A stretch of DNA of 64,000 nucleotides from Capsicum annuum (GCF_002878395.1 NC_061121.1:135652756-135716755), one strand, 5' to 3'. Counted from the stretch's first letter, positions 34,717 to 47,345 are shown. Notes: generated by a model not told the origin, from the letters alone. A program made the numbers and translations.

Positions 34717-35392
34717 CTTAGCCTTAACATTCCCAAAGATTAATCTGAAGGTCTTTCTTTGGTTGTAACTTGGCTTTTAGATAAGGTTAGAAGAAAGGAT
34801 GACATGAGACTCCAATTACACTTGAAGTGGGGTAGGACTTACAACTTTTGTAATCGACTCAAACAATGGAAATTGCCTTAGTTTCTTTTGACTAGGTAAT
34901 TCCCAATTGTTTATTTGGTTGGACCGAACCCGGAGTAGGGCTGCCTACGTATCTCACACTTGAAAGAGGAGAATCAGTTCAAACGTAGTTTCGACAACTT
35001 GTTCTTTCGCTTGATTCTAACCTCTTTTTTTCCTTTTATTGACTCTTTTTCTCTTTTGGACTTTTTCTGACTATTTTTGTTGACACTCTTTTTTTTCTTT
35101 TTGACATACTTTTTTTTCTCTTTTTTTTTCTTTTCTTTTTTTGAAAATTTTCTGACTCTAATCTTTTTCTTGAAACTTTTCTTTTAAACTTTGTTGACTT
35201 TATCTTGATTCCAAAAGAAGGGTATGAAATAAAATAGAACTAAAGCTCAAACGGGGTGAACAAATAATAACACAATGTTTGGATAGCAGAATGAAATGCA
35301 TTCGTCATATTAATCCTTGAAAATACAAGTACATACTATGCAATATGAAAGTGAAAGATGAAGATCATTTGTGATATTTTTTATAGCACTAA

Positions 35393-37591
35393 TGTCACGA
35401 CCTGAACCAGGGCCTAGATGTAATGGGCATCCCAAGTCCAACTAAGATCGGGGACCACCCCCTTAACCCAACCCAACCGCCTTATATAGCCTCAGATGAG
35501 CTGAATTTTGAATATATAACAAGTTGTTCACATCAAGACTTTAGGATAGGATCATGACCGTGACCGAACCAACCAAGTCTAGCCGTACCAAATCCAACCA
35601 TCCATACCATACCAAACCAAAGAGAATATCAAAACATAATATGATAATCAATCCCAAAATGTAATACGATGGAATAATCAATCCCAGCTTATTCCAATGC
35701 CAAGGCCGACACCAATACCGATTACGTCCATACTAACCCCCAGAAGTACCACAAAGCCTCTATCTAAAAGAATACAAATATCCAGTTGGGACATGCCCCC
35801 AACCCTGGCCAAAACCAATATCCAAAATGAAAATAAAATGTCAAAGAATGTCCATATCATGAAATAAAACCTTCCAAAAAGATGGAATCTCACCACTTCA
35901 ATCCAAATAATGTCCCTAAGTCAATCATTATTTAGGAGGGTTCGAACGACCTATTTTTGCATAGCGTGGGTATATAACCACCAGTAGATAGGTTAACAAG
36001 TGACCGTTAGCATGTATCTCAAGATAAGGATAAACTAATGCCATTTAAACAACCAAGTAAAACCATCCATTATGCATACGACCATACATATATATAAGTG
36101 CCGGGAAAGGGAATTCGTGTTTAGAATACATTTAAAACCTTTTACCTGGGCTATGTAACCTTACCGTTTAACAATACCTATGGGATATATGGGTTCAGCT
36201 CTCCTGCTAAAATAGTCCAGTGCATATAGACGCACGGCCAGGAAATATCTTATGGGATTACTAGTACATCTCTCTAATATAAAACATGACACTCGAACAT
36301 GGCCATCAAAGACCCCTCATATTGGCAAATATGAGTTTCTAGTTTCGGTCTCCCCGGAATGGCCAAATTAAAACCATGTCCAAAAAATACAATTACCATT
36401 TATTAACCAACGCTATTTATAGGTGGTATCATCAAACCAACCATGATTGCAAGATTTATCCATAGCCAAACCATTTAGGTTAAGGGAATCTTTAGTACCC
36501 TTTCCGTTTACCATATTAACCTCTTAGGAGACTTTCATGTACCTCATAAGCAAAACCAATAATTCTTTAACCTTTGTAAACTATTTGTAGTTTCATGCAT
36601 AAGTTGAAAACAAACAAGAGTTCCATTTAAAGAAGTCAATGAAATGAACATATCTTTATAAGGATTTATCAAACACTTTGGGGGCATAATATAACCAAAC
36701 CAATTCCAAAAATAATTAAACCATTACCATGCAATTAAATTGCCCAAAACTACCAATAATGCATATGAAAGCATAATTTAACCGTAGGAAACCATAACCA
36801 AGTCATTATAAACAAAAAACCCCAATTAATAGTTGAAAACCATAAACCAAAGAATCATTGAAATCATGAAAACAACCATAAAATTCATGCCTTTTTAGAA
36901 ATAAAAAGTAGGAAAGAGACATAATGTCTTAAACCGAGAAAGATGATGGAAGAAAATCACCAAAGCAAGCCCCAAGTTGAAACCCTAGCTCTCTTTCCCC
37001 AAAAGCTCTTGAGAGAATTATTGAATATTTAGGAATAGTTTTCGATGAGTTAATGAATAGAATAATAGGTTAAATAACCTCCTAAGTGTGTTAGATGTCA
37101 TGGGTCATAATTAGGGTAAGTAGGGAAATGTCCAAAATATCCCCACTTAAGTCCCTTAAAAACCCATCACAAGGATACGACTGACTCTCTTACAAGTCAT
37201 ACCCTTCCTGACAATTGGTTCCCACCAGTTGTATCGAGGCCTTAACCTTGGATTAGACACTTTCCAGTATACGACTCATCTAACCAAATCATAACCTCAG
37301 CATACGATCCGTACCCATGATCCATATCCCTAGAAAAATGAATTACCAAGAGGATCAAACACTGCCCACCATATGAGTCACCGATACAACTCATATCCAA
37401 TCCTTACGACTCATACCCTTAAGTTGTGACTATTCTAGTGATCAAAATCATCCCACCAACTAACACTGGTTATCTTACGACAAGACCATACCACTCGTAC
37501 CCCAGCATATGGCTCGTATCCATAAGTCATATTGGGTCCGGAGAATAGTTTTCAAGGAAAAATTTCTAAGGCCAAAACGCAAGATGTAACA
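35393..37591. mobile_element. Solo LTR of a TGTCACGACC family (2199 bp)
   Basis: Starts TGTCACGACCTGAACCAGGG and ends AAGATGTAACA, with a perfect 5-bp target duplication ACTAA (35388-35392 and 37592-37596). There is no internal region, so this is the product of LTR-LTR recombination. It is related at its end to the LTRs at 11870 and 55138 but is a different subfamily. It lies inside the Tat-like element. Confidence 0.92.
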
Positions 37592-38766
37592 ACTAACTTT
37601 AACTCAGCCTTTGTGTCACTACTTCTTCCATACTTTGTCCAACATACAAATCCACCTTTTTTATAAATTCCTTACATCGAATAACCTATGCTTCCATGGA
37701 GTTGATTATCTTTCTGTTTCTCTTGATATATGATTGTGCATCCAATGTTTGACCTAAAAAGATCTATCTTTCAATTAATGACCAGGTTATTCTTGTGATC
37801 CTTAAAATAATTAGCTTAATTTTTAAAGAAGGCTTCAACTTTGTCACTAAATGTCTCAACACCCTACCTATTTTCTCAGATGCTCTTTTTCTAAATGAAA
37901 AATTCTGATTCAAAGTTCATGCTTGAACCAGATTTTAAGATCTAGCTAAAAATTTTGCTAGCATGTCAAATCATTAGAACCAACATAAAATATACCGTGT
38001 AAAGAAAACAAACAAACAACACATATTAAACACAAAGAGTAAAGGGATACTCCATTTAGCAGAAATGAAAGATAGAAGGGTTCGGACATAAACGACAAGG
38101 GGGTAAAACAAAGTAGACCCCAAACTACAACCCTAAAATAATTCGAATAACAAAAAATAAAAAAAATAAACTACCAGACCCCTTTCTAATAAGGAGAGGA
38201 GCGACTTCTCAATTGCTGAGCCTAATATCTTAGCCACTGGTTTGCACATCAGCATGACTAGAGCTTTCACCAATGTCAGTGTTCTACACCATAATCAATT
38301 TATCTTGAATTATTTTTTCTATTTATCTTTTCAAAGCACGACAATCTTTAATACTGTAACCCTGAACATCAGAATGATATGCACATTAGAATCAATTTTT
38401 TTTGAATATGGGTCAGAAATGTACCCAAGGAGAGGAGTAATTATGCCCTACTGTATCAAACTCTGAAATAAACTGGCATACGACTCTCCAATTAGTGTGA
38501 ACCTATCCCTCGACTTTTGCCTCATTTCATTATTTGGCTTGGATTGAAGATCGAGCCTAGAAGGGCTTTGGTATGTTTGTGGAGTTGGAGGATGACTCTG
38601 AGGAGTTGGTGTGTGTCATTATCGGTAAGATGGGTGTTGAACATATAGTTGTACGTTGTATACTAGATATGGAGGTGGGGGAATGAAGTATAATGGATTT
38701 TGGGAGTGATTATGTAGAGCTTATGTATGAACTTGGGCTTGATCCTAAAGGTAATGACGACGTGGT

Positions 38767-39468
38767 CTACTTGAACATCCGTTGTGTAGCTATAATAGCA
38801 ACTACATTTTCCTCATTCTTCTTTCCTCCAGCACTTCCTGAACCCTTTTGAATTTCTTGAGTAGTTGCTTTCAATGTTGCAAAACCTACAATGCAACCGG
38901 GCTTAATTTCATCCTCTATTATCTCCCCTATTTTGAGGACCTTAATAAATGGTTTACCTAATACAGGTAACAAGTGTTGATAATATATTTCATCCTGCAC
39001 TTGAATAAACACCTCTACTATCTTGTTTTCTTTCATTGGCGGTTTCACCCTAGCAGCTTGTTCACGCTATCTAATCGCATACTCTCTGAAACTTTCAATA
39101 CTCTTTTTCTTTATATTAGTTAGGGCTTTCTCGTCTGGAATCAACTCTACATTACATTGGAATTGTTGCATGAATTCAATAGCCAAATAATCCCAACTAT
39201 TCCACTTGTATATGTGTTGATCAACACATTATTTCGAAGCTAGACTTGAAAGACTCTCACCAAAATAAGCCATAAGTAATTCTTTCTTCTCTCCAATTCC
39301 CCTTAATTGGTTACAATAACACCTCAAATGTGCCACCAGGTCCCCATGCCCATTATATTTCTCAAATTTTAGTATTTTAAAACCAAGAGGGACATTAACA
39401 CCTGGAAACATGCTCAAATCTTTATATGATACACCTTTATAACCCCCGAGCCCCTGTAAGTTTCTCAT
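38767..39468 (-). pseudogene. Tat/Ogre-type gag fragments
   Basis: On the minus strand, 39229-39468 encodes KFEKYNGHGDLVAHLRCYC followed by a LLMAYFGESLSSLA block, which I recognise as the Tat/Ogre gag core. 38767-39048 encodes a later gag segment (KENKIVEVFIQVQDEIYYQH). The two are separated by stops, and there is no zinc-knuckle or protease continuation. It acts as a lineage marker and cannot make a working capsid protein. Confidence 0.78.
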
Positions 39469-39469
39469 G

Positions 39470-41612
39470 GCCTATTCTAAGCTCTTCAATTTGTTTTTAT
39501 GCCCTCTTGTTCTTATGTCACAACATTTTTCTCAATGTTAAGAGAAAATTCAGGTGGGTGAGTTTAGCCATAAGGACCAGTCAATTTAAATGTGGGCTCA
39601 CGAGCATAATGCTGATCACCAGAAACATTCAATACAGGCTCACTTGCAGAGTAAGGAACACAATCGTTGGATGGACATTAAGAGCAGGAGCTTTAGATGC
39701 GGGTGGCGCCGCAAAAATATGAATAGTAGGTAGAGCCAATCATGTGGTAGTTTTGTGTTGAGGCGTGAGGAAATGAATATTGGAAGTGTTTGGATAGTGT
39801 TGCCCCAGAGTGGACCCTAAAGCATGTTGTAGCGTGTCAAAAAAATGAGAAATTATGTATGTGAGCCAGATTATTAGTGGGAGCTGGAGGAGGAGGCAAT
39901 CGTTATCCCAAGCTCGATGCGTTTCTGTCATTTGCTGCCTTTCTATCATTTGCTGCCTTAATTTTCAAATCTCTTCATTAACTCTTGAATTCTCATTCCC
40001 CAAACTCTATATCTGATTAGTGACAGCAACCTCGGTATACTTGTTGGCCATAACTTTCTCTTCAACTTGGTGCAATATGGAGGACTAGCCAAAATGCCAC
40101 AAACCAACCACCTTAAACTAACTGAATAAGAGATACCAAATGCGTTAGATTTCAATATTTCTTCAAAATCTTTTTTTTAAAAGATCACCGAATCCACGAA
40201 GGGCACCTATGTATCTTACCCTCAGAAAGGAGAATCAGGTATGTGTAGTTGGTGTAGTTTGGCCACAAAATGACCCATTAACTCGATCTTTTTTTTTTTT
40301 GAAACTTTAAGGAGTAAAAAAAAATTGTCAAAGAAATTGACGAAAATCGTTTTGAATTTTTTTAGCTATAAAATCCCTAGACAAAATGAAACCTATGAAT
40401 ACCAAAGAAAAATCTTTTTGGATTTTTGATCTTGAATTTCATAATGAAAATAAGACTTTAAAGTGTTAAAGGAAAATCTTTTTATAGTTTTCTTTTAACG
40501 ATGAATATAAAACACCTAATCTAAATAAGAAATAAAGAATTTTTTTTTGAATTTTTTAAAATAAGATCACCAAAACCCTAGAAGAGCTGCCTACTTATCT
40601 CACACCCGAGAAAGGAGAATCAGGTGTGCATAGTTCATTCAGATTGAAAAATTAAACCTAACGGACAGACTGAACCACGGCTTGAGAGACACGACTAAGA
40701 CAGACGATGAAAAACGTCAATAAAATCTTTTTGAGTTTTCAATTTGACACTTCACATAAAATGACACCAACAACTATGAAAGAAAAATCTTTTGATATTT
40801 TTGTTATACGAAATGTACAAAACTTCTACCTTTTTTTGTAATTTTCTTTTATAAAAATCTCCTATTAATATTTTTTTTTTGAAAATTTCGAATTACGAGT
40901 GCTTACTAAAGGAAACAAAATAAAAATCTTTTTTGATGTTTTTATTTTTTTGACAAATGAGAGCAAAAGGTAAAAAATCTTTTTGAATTTTTGGATTGTG
41001 GAAAAGTCATAAAGAACTCTAAAACTACGAAACTTTTTCTTAGACTCACTTTTTTTTCCAACCTTTCCTTACCTACATATTTTTTTAAATTCTAGCATAT
41101 GCTTTCCCCAAATCTGTTCGCTAAATAACTCTTTTACCCTCAAAGATGCAACAATTAGCACGTATGGATGCTTTAGGGGTGAGTCTCCTACGAAGGACCA
41201 AGTGAGTCCCGCTTGGTCTTAATATGATGCAGATAAGTATGGCCTAAAGGCTGAACTAGGCTGGGGTCCACTAACAAGGCTATTCGGGGGTGCATATGGT
41301 CGATAGTGGTTGCGATCACTTTTCACCTACTCCATACATCCGACGGCCCCCCTCCTAAAATAAGGGTGACTCAACTAGAGTTCATGTACACAACGTGTAT
41401 TTTGAGACTTGTTGCAAAAGAATGACTTAGGGTAATACACATAATGCCAGATATAAAGCGGTAACACATAAGAGAAAATTGTAAACACGTAGCACGTAGG
41501 CACTCAACAATGATAAAATAATAACACAATCTATAACAAAAACAAGGCGTATATACACCCATAGTGTCACACTAAGCCGATATATCTTAAAAATGAAGCT
41601 AAAATTCAAAAA
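39470..41612 (-). other. Tat-like 5' leader with AAAATCTTTTTGAATTTTT repeats
   Basis: No coding frame of note. Between about 40260 and 41010 the phrase AAAATCTTTTTGAnTTTTT recurs at irregular intervals. The phrase CCTACnTATCTCACAC...AGGAGAATCAG occurs near 40205 and 40590 and also near 34950, linking the leader with the 3' part of the element. Confidence 0.6.
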
Positions 41613-41631
41613 ATCCCTAGTGGAGTCTCCA
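41613..41631 (-). promoter_or_regulatory. Tat-like primer-binding site
   Basis: The minus strand reads TGGAGACTCCACTAGGGAT, four bases inside the 5' LTR. It resembles the Tat/Ogre primer site with a C-to-A change at the fourth position. Confidence 0.75.
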
Positions 41632-41635
41632 GAGA

Positions 41636-43520
41636 TGTCACACTCTCTTTTTACCAAAAAGATAATTTTAAAGCTTCAAAGGGGTTTTATTATTAAAAGT
41701 GACAAAAAGGACAAAAATGTATTTCAAAAAGGATTTTAAAACTTTAATTTAGAGTCGCCACTTGACATAAATCTGATGTGCCAAATCACCGTTGAAAATC
41801 CTTTTCAAAATGGTTTGCCTCTAAAAACCGATCCATGAACAGAGATTCTGGATAAGGGATTCTATTGACCAAGGGGAAGGTGTTAGGCACCCCTTGATCC
41901 CATGGTTTCAACCACGGTCTCTTCGTGGAGTATATCAGCTAGTACAACACTATGAAATGCATAAAGCAAACAAACAAAACACGCAACAAGAAAATAAACA
42001 AACAAAACAATCAAGAATCTAAAAATTCAAAAAAAAAAATAGAGTCCAGTCCAATTTATTACAAACCACAATAAAAATACTGAAATGAACACCTAAAATA
42101 TTCTAATTACCCTAACTATGCTTTACCCGATGCATCGGGCCTTTATCACGAACCTCGTTTGCATACATGATAAGTCAGAGCATTTTTTGGTGAATAAGTA
42201 CGATGTGGCTCGGGGCATTCCCCGATAAATAAATACAATTTTAATTTTTGTGCGATATAGTAGAAAGAACCATTCACACACGCATTCAAATATTCAAAAA
42301 ACCACCATTCCTAAATTTTCCTACCTAACCTACCATTTGCCTATCCATTATGATCTATCATGGTACTATCATGTTCAACGACATCAAAATTATTCAAGCT
42401 AAAAAATTAAATATTCTGAATGAAATGACGAATTAGTCAACTTTCAATATTATCCCAAAATTAAGATTTACCCCAAAATTAAGCCCAACTCCTTTGATTA
42501 TCCAATTCACCTAATCAATCAATTGATATCAACAATTAACCACAATGGTACAAAACATATCATAATCAACGAAAAAATAAAATTCACACACCAATTAATT
42601 TACCACAAAAGTATCAAACAATTAAGATTAATCGAGAATAAGATGAAGAATGGACCTTAATACCGCTTTTATTCAAGTATTACTCAATTAAACAAGATTA
42701 AATCCGTGCTGAGAACCTCAAATCAAAACTCAACAATGAACCCATTAACTCGAATTGAACCCCCAAAGCCGAGAAAACCCAAAAAAGTACCCACAAATTA
42801 CATGACCTTTGGATGCTCAGTCGCCGATTTTAGGCATTTTCGATGGATTTCATCGGAGCAGCGGTGTCTGGGGTTGGTTGACATTTTTTCGGCAGGTTTC
42901 TAGCTGATTTTTGCCTTAACAGTAATAAGCAACGATTGATAATGTTTTTCGGTGGGTGATTCCAGTGGAATTTCACTGTTCACTGATTTTCCTCCATTAT
43001 TTATACCATTTTCTCACTGGTTTCTTCACTCTTCTCCTGCGTCTTTTTCTCTGAAATCCCTCATTCTCTCACTGATTTTCCCGATTTCCCCTTTTTGTGT
43101 GTGTATGCGTGAATAAAAAAAATGGAGAGCTTTATTGTAGTATGTTGTATGTAGTGTGTAGTGTCTCTGTGGATGTGTGTAATTGTGTATGTATATGGTG
43201 GGCTGTGTGTTGGCGTATTGTGTATGTGTGAATCTGTTATGGATAGTGATCAATCTCCCTCCCTATGCGTATGTGAATATATGTATATATCTGCCCAAGA
43301 AATTCTCTTCCGAGGGGGAAAAATGTGATTCAGGGAAAATTAATGGGGGTACGGGGATGGGATGAGGTGTCCACCTTTAATTGGAGAGGTTGTTATATTT
43401 GTTAAGAATTATATTCTTATCTTTTTATGAAAGAATTATAAAATGGGGTGGGATGTGTGATAAGGTAAGGTAAATAAGTTAAAATAATATTTTTGGAAGG
43501 GACAAAATTACGTGTCTACA
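41636..43520 (-). repeat. Tat-like 5' LTR (1885 bp)
   Basis: Partner of 29769-31629. It contains the same TGTAGTGTGTAGTGTCTCTGTGG minisatellite-like stretch near 43150 that the other LTR has near 31258. Confidence 0.92.
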
Positions 43521-43790
43521 GTGGATATACAATATCGATTCACATTTATACATAATTTATATAGTGAATATACTCTTACACTATTTATATAATACTGATA
43601 CACATTTATACACCACTTATACAATATCAATACATTAATAACTTTTATACAATATTGATACATATTTATAGTTCATTTATACAATATCGATACATGTTTA
43701 TACACCATTTATATAATATCGATACGTTACATAACTTTTATACAATATCAATTTATTATATATACACTTTATATACATCCAGAGGAAGTA
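43521..43790. repeat. Degenerate tandem repeat, about 40-bp unit
   Basis: The phrases CATTTATACACCATTTATAC and AATATCGATACAT alternate about six times. The array starts immediately at the right target duplication of the Tat-like element, so it belongs to the pre-insertion host sequence. No matching array is seen left of 29764. Confidence 0.75.
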
Positions 43791-44513
43791 CCATGTATCC
43801 TTAATGAATCCTCCTTATTGATGATTTGAGGCAGTATTAGTATTCACTCTTAAATTCTCTATTGTTAATCATGTACTCATATATCTTTTGTTAATTAAAT
43901 TTAATGAAGAAGAGCACATAAGGATGGAAAGAGTAAATTAATAATAGAAGGCTGACCCTTTTTTGTGCCTAGTATATCTTTTTGGCCCTTTTTTTGTAAA
44001 AAAAATATGATCTATTTTTTTTGTAAACTAATTATTTTATTGTACATAGTTGAAATTATCCCTTAAATATACTTTAAAACATCAAGGAAAAATGAATTTA
44101 AAACTATTCCATAAATTAGTAAGGAATATATTGATATATATGTATAAGGGATAAGAGTTTTTTTTTCATGAAAGAAATAATTTTATGCTCCTGTTTCTGC
44201 TTCTTCACAACAATAGAAAAGCTGCATCCATTTTTATTTAAAAGCACTTGTAACACCCTAATTTATAAAAAAGTGCCCCAAAAAAATGAAAATAAAAATA
44301 AATTAACTTCTCGGCAATAATGCCAAATAGGTTCTAAGAATGTTAAGGTAAAACCTAACCTCCCTCGTACTTCTCACTATTAAGGAGTTTTTATGTACCC
44401 TAATGATATAAATTTGCAAAATGAAAAAGAAAAAAGAAAAACGAGGAAAGCAGCAATATTTTAAAAAAAAAATAGATGATGTTGAGTTGTGAAACTCAAC
44501 ACTTGCAACATTT
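43791..44513. other. Intergenic DNA, no feature seen
   Basis: AT-rich with homopolymer runs. A TTGTAACACCCTAA near 44249 may be an eroded LTR edge but has no partner. Confidence 0.5.
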
Positions 44514-44522
44514 AATAAGAAA

Positions 44523-45795
44523 GGGCAAATATATGGTCAGACCCTTCAACTTGACACCATCTTTCACTTTGACATCTTAAATGAACGTTGTTCACTTTAG
44601 GCATCTCAACTAGCGTATGGGTGTATCATTTTGACACCTTTTACACAATCCGCAAAAATATATGCTATGCGTATATTATACGCGCTACATGTAAAGTGAC
44701 CAATATGATATGTAAAGTGATCAATAATAATAGGATATTTGTCATTTTTATCTAAATAATTAATTTAAATCAAAAAAAAATCAACCCCTCCCCCAATCCA
44801 CCACGAATCTGTCTTCTCCAAACACCTCTCAAACTCCCAGTCATCTTCTCCAAACACCCCAGCCCGCCCCCTCCTCCAACCCACCCACCCAAATCATCTA
44901 CTTCGAACAAAATAGCTCCCCCTCCCCCGAATTATCTTCTTCAAATATCCCAATCCCCCAACCCCACCTCAACCTCAAATCATCTTCTCCAAACACCCCA
45001 ACTCCCCACCCACAACCCCACCTCCACCCCGAATCATCTTCTCCGAATATCTCAGCCCCTCTCCTCCCCACCATTTTTGTACAACATTAATAACGTTATT
45101 TCTTTTCAAGCAAATAATAATGTCAAGCATTAATGATTGATAAAAATGGTGAAATTTTTTTTTGAAAAATATAAGCTTAAGATTGACAAAAATAGTGAAA
45201 ATATTTTCTTCCTCATTCCGCCTACAAACACCATTTTTTCAACATCATTTTACTCTCTTCATTTCCCTTTAGTCTGTTCTTCCTTTCCTTTTCTCATCAA
45301 TTCATCACAGGTTTTCATTCTTGTTTCTTGATCTTTCCTTTTTTCTTCTTCTGTTAATTCAATCCTATATTTGTTGTATGTTGATTTTAATTGGTTAATT
45401 CATACTGGTGAATATTTTTCATAAATTCCTTGTGTCCATAAAGAATGAATCTTCACAAATTCTTAAATGTGTATTCAATTTTTAAATTTCTCTCAATAAT
45501 TTTCACCATTAAATAAGCTTAACATTGACAAAAATGATGGATAAAAATGAGGAAGAAGGTATAAATTAATGAAAATGAGTTAATATTGTATTTGTGGGCT
45601 AATTTTGACGCCACATCAAAAAGGGTATCCACGTGCCTTAGGATAAGTGAAATATACGCACCATGTTAACTCTGCAAAAGGTATCAAAATGACACACTCA
45701 TACGCTAGTTGAGGTGCCTAAAGTGAACAACATCTACTTGAGATGCTAAAGTAAAAGATGGTGCCAAGTTGAGGGGTTTGACGATATATTCTGCC
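44523..45795. mobile_element. Long-TIR MULE-like element A with C-rich minisatellite
   Basis: Inverted repeats of about 130 bp (44523-44653 and 45669-45795) share phrases such as TTGTTCACTTTAGGCA and CTCAACTAGCGTATG. The 9-bp duplication AATAAGAAA at 44514-44522 and 45796-45804 is perfect, as expected for Mutator-like elements. The inside has no transposase. It holds a C-rich array at 44782-45072 and an AT-rich stretch with a chance frame at 45137-45331. It is related, in opposite orientation, to 48719-49784. Confidence 0.88.
44782..45072. repeat. C-rich minisatellite (G-rich on the minus strand)
   Basis: The phrase ATCATCTTCTCCAAACACCC followed by a C-run of the CCCCACCCCC type recurs about six times with a period near 45 to 50 bp. 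The minus strand has many closely spaced runs of three or more G, so it could form G-quadruplexes. Confidence 0.82.
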
Positions 45796-45906
45796 AATAA
45801 GAAACTAAGGTGACTAACCAAACGAGCTGCTCTACTTTTTGGGTTGAACATTGTCGTTTTATTCAATTTATCCTATGCTTTGATTTTGCCTTTCAATTGT
45901 ATGTAA

Positions 45907-46470
45907 ATATCTAATATTTTTTTCGTCTCATTTTATGTATCGTTATTTCTTTTGTGATTCATTTTTTTTTTATACAAAATCATCTTTTTTTATTTGATAA
46001 TTATTTAAAGATATAATTTTACTTTTAATCTTATTGACTCCACTTATAAAGTTCCACTTAGGCCCAACTTGGCCATGAAAATATAATTTGTCAGAGTTGA
46101 AAATAGAGTTGGAATTGAGGTTGGAGTTGAAATTGTTTTTGGTCATAAAAATAAATTAAAGTTGTTTTTGAAATTTTGTGAGAGAAGTAGGCATGAAAAA
46201 AGTGAAAAACAAGTTTTTTTTTATTTTCACTTTTCTAAAATACAATTTTAAATTGTATTTGAAATTTTTATGGCCAAACACTATGGTTTTACTTTTTTCA
46301 CTAAAGTGAAATAATTTTCTGGAAAAAAGTGAAAAATATTTATGGCCAAACAACTACTTAATTAAAGATAGTTATAGTATATTTTTTAAAGGATAATTTG
46401 ATAACTATCACTAAGTCTTTATTTATTTCTTAAATTTTATGTCCGATCAAAATATGTCACATAAAATAAA
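45907..46470. mobile_element. Degenerate Stowaway-like MITE with a nested element
   Basis: CGTCTCATTTTATGTATCGTT near 45925 and TATGTCACATAAAATAAAAC near 46452 look like inverted ends of one Stowaway-like MITE. Between them, about 46077-46352, lies a second element with TTGGCCATGAAAAT and ATTTATGGCCAAACAA ends. It also has an internal TATGGCCAAACAC. Boundaries and target duplications are unclear. Confidence 0.45.
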
Positions 46471-46529
46471 ACTAGGTAAAATTTTTCAACAAAGCAGTAT
46501 CATGTGACAACCTTCCCTGACTGGATATA

Positions 46530-46740
46530 GATTATTATATGGGGGTTCCCGGGAATCCAGTAACTTTCGTACTATTCTTGAATTTATATTAAAAAAACTA
46601 ATAAATATATAAAAATTATATGTTGAAAACCCATAAATAAAGTGTATTTATTAGTCTAATAATAAAGAAAGAGCTTACTAAATCTTTATTAGGCCTCTTG
46701 ATTGTGGGTTGAAGCCAAGTTTTTGACAACACAAAAAGTG
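46530..46740. mobile_element. Eroded copy of the hAT-like element at 47873
   Basis: Shares GGGGGTTCCCGGGAATCCAG, AAACCCATAAATAAAGTGT and GATTGTGGGTT with 47873-48133. The sequences corresponding to its A and B boxes (46651-46662, 46707-46716) are mutated. The ends are not preserved. Confidence 0.65.
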
Positions 46741-46929
46741 AAAAATATATTTATTGCCTATATATAGATTCTCCTGTCTTTTGGCTTTTCCCACCTCCTC
46801 CAATCATCAACGGAAGGAAAGTTAAAGCAAAGTGTGTTCTTTTTAATCGGAATTCGGATGTGCCCGAAGGGACAAGCAAAGTGTTTGACAACTTCACAAA
46901 AGAAATATGTTGCCTTTTAATATATATAT

Positions 46930-46973
46930 GTTCGGGTGTGTTTGGCATCGAGGACATTTCGAAAAATATTTTC

Positions 46974-47004
<31 letters not shown>

Positions 47005-47345
47005 TGTTTAATTGGATAAAAATTAAATTTTCTTTTTTTTTAGAAATTAAGTTTCTTAAAAATAAGAAAATAAATTTTTAATGAAATTAGAAAAAATAAA
47101 TTCTAAAAATGACATTTTGATGCTACTGTATCCTCCTATCCACCCAACGCCTCTAAGCCCTATCCCTTGATCATCCCAACCTCACCATTCTCAGGACATC
47201 GCAACTCACCCACCCCCAATAATTTTTTATCAAATTATATACAATTACTCTTAAAATATTTTTTTTTTTACTTACCAAATAATAGAAAATAAGTATGAAG
47301 CTAACTTGTTTTCTGAAAAGCATTTTCCATGAGAAATATTCCTTG
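46930..47345. mobile_element. Degenerate TIR element with TTTA microsatellite
   Basis: The left end GGGTGTGTTTGGCATCGAGG and the right part GCATTTTCCATGAGAAATATT resemble the ends of the element at 11167. About eight TTTA units lie at 46974-47006. No target duplication identified. Confidence 0.5.

Larger units (their letters stand above)
29769..43520 (-). mobile_element. Tat/Ogre-like Ty3/gypsy derivative, gag only
   Basis: Two LTRs of 1.86 to 1.89 kb are flanked by a perfect 5-bp target duplication GTGGA (29764-29768 and 43521-43525). The primer site TGGAGACTCCACTAGGGA next to the right LTR is close to the TGGCGACTCC type used by the Tat/Ogre lineage. The polypurine tract adjoins the left LTR. 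Only gag-like fragments (38767-39468) were found, and no protease, reverse transcriptase or integrase, so the element is a deletion derivative. Its 3' part holds a 120-bp tandem array, a second array of about 75 bp, a hAT insertion and a solo LTR of another family. Confidence 0.88.

Noticed and set aside
44249..44300. TTGTAACACCC as an LTR edge
   Set aside because: No partner LTR, primer site or target duplication found.
46860..47081. Frame with a Leu/Phe/Ile/Tyr-rich run
   Set aside because: Translation of a TTTA microsatellite; no start context or homology.
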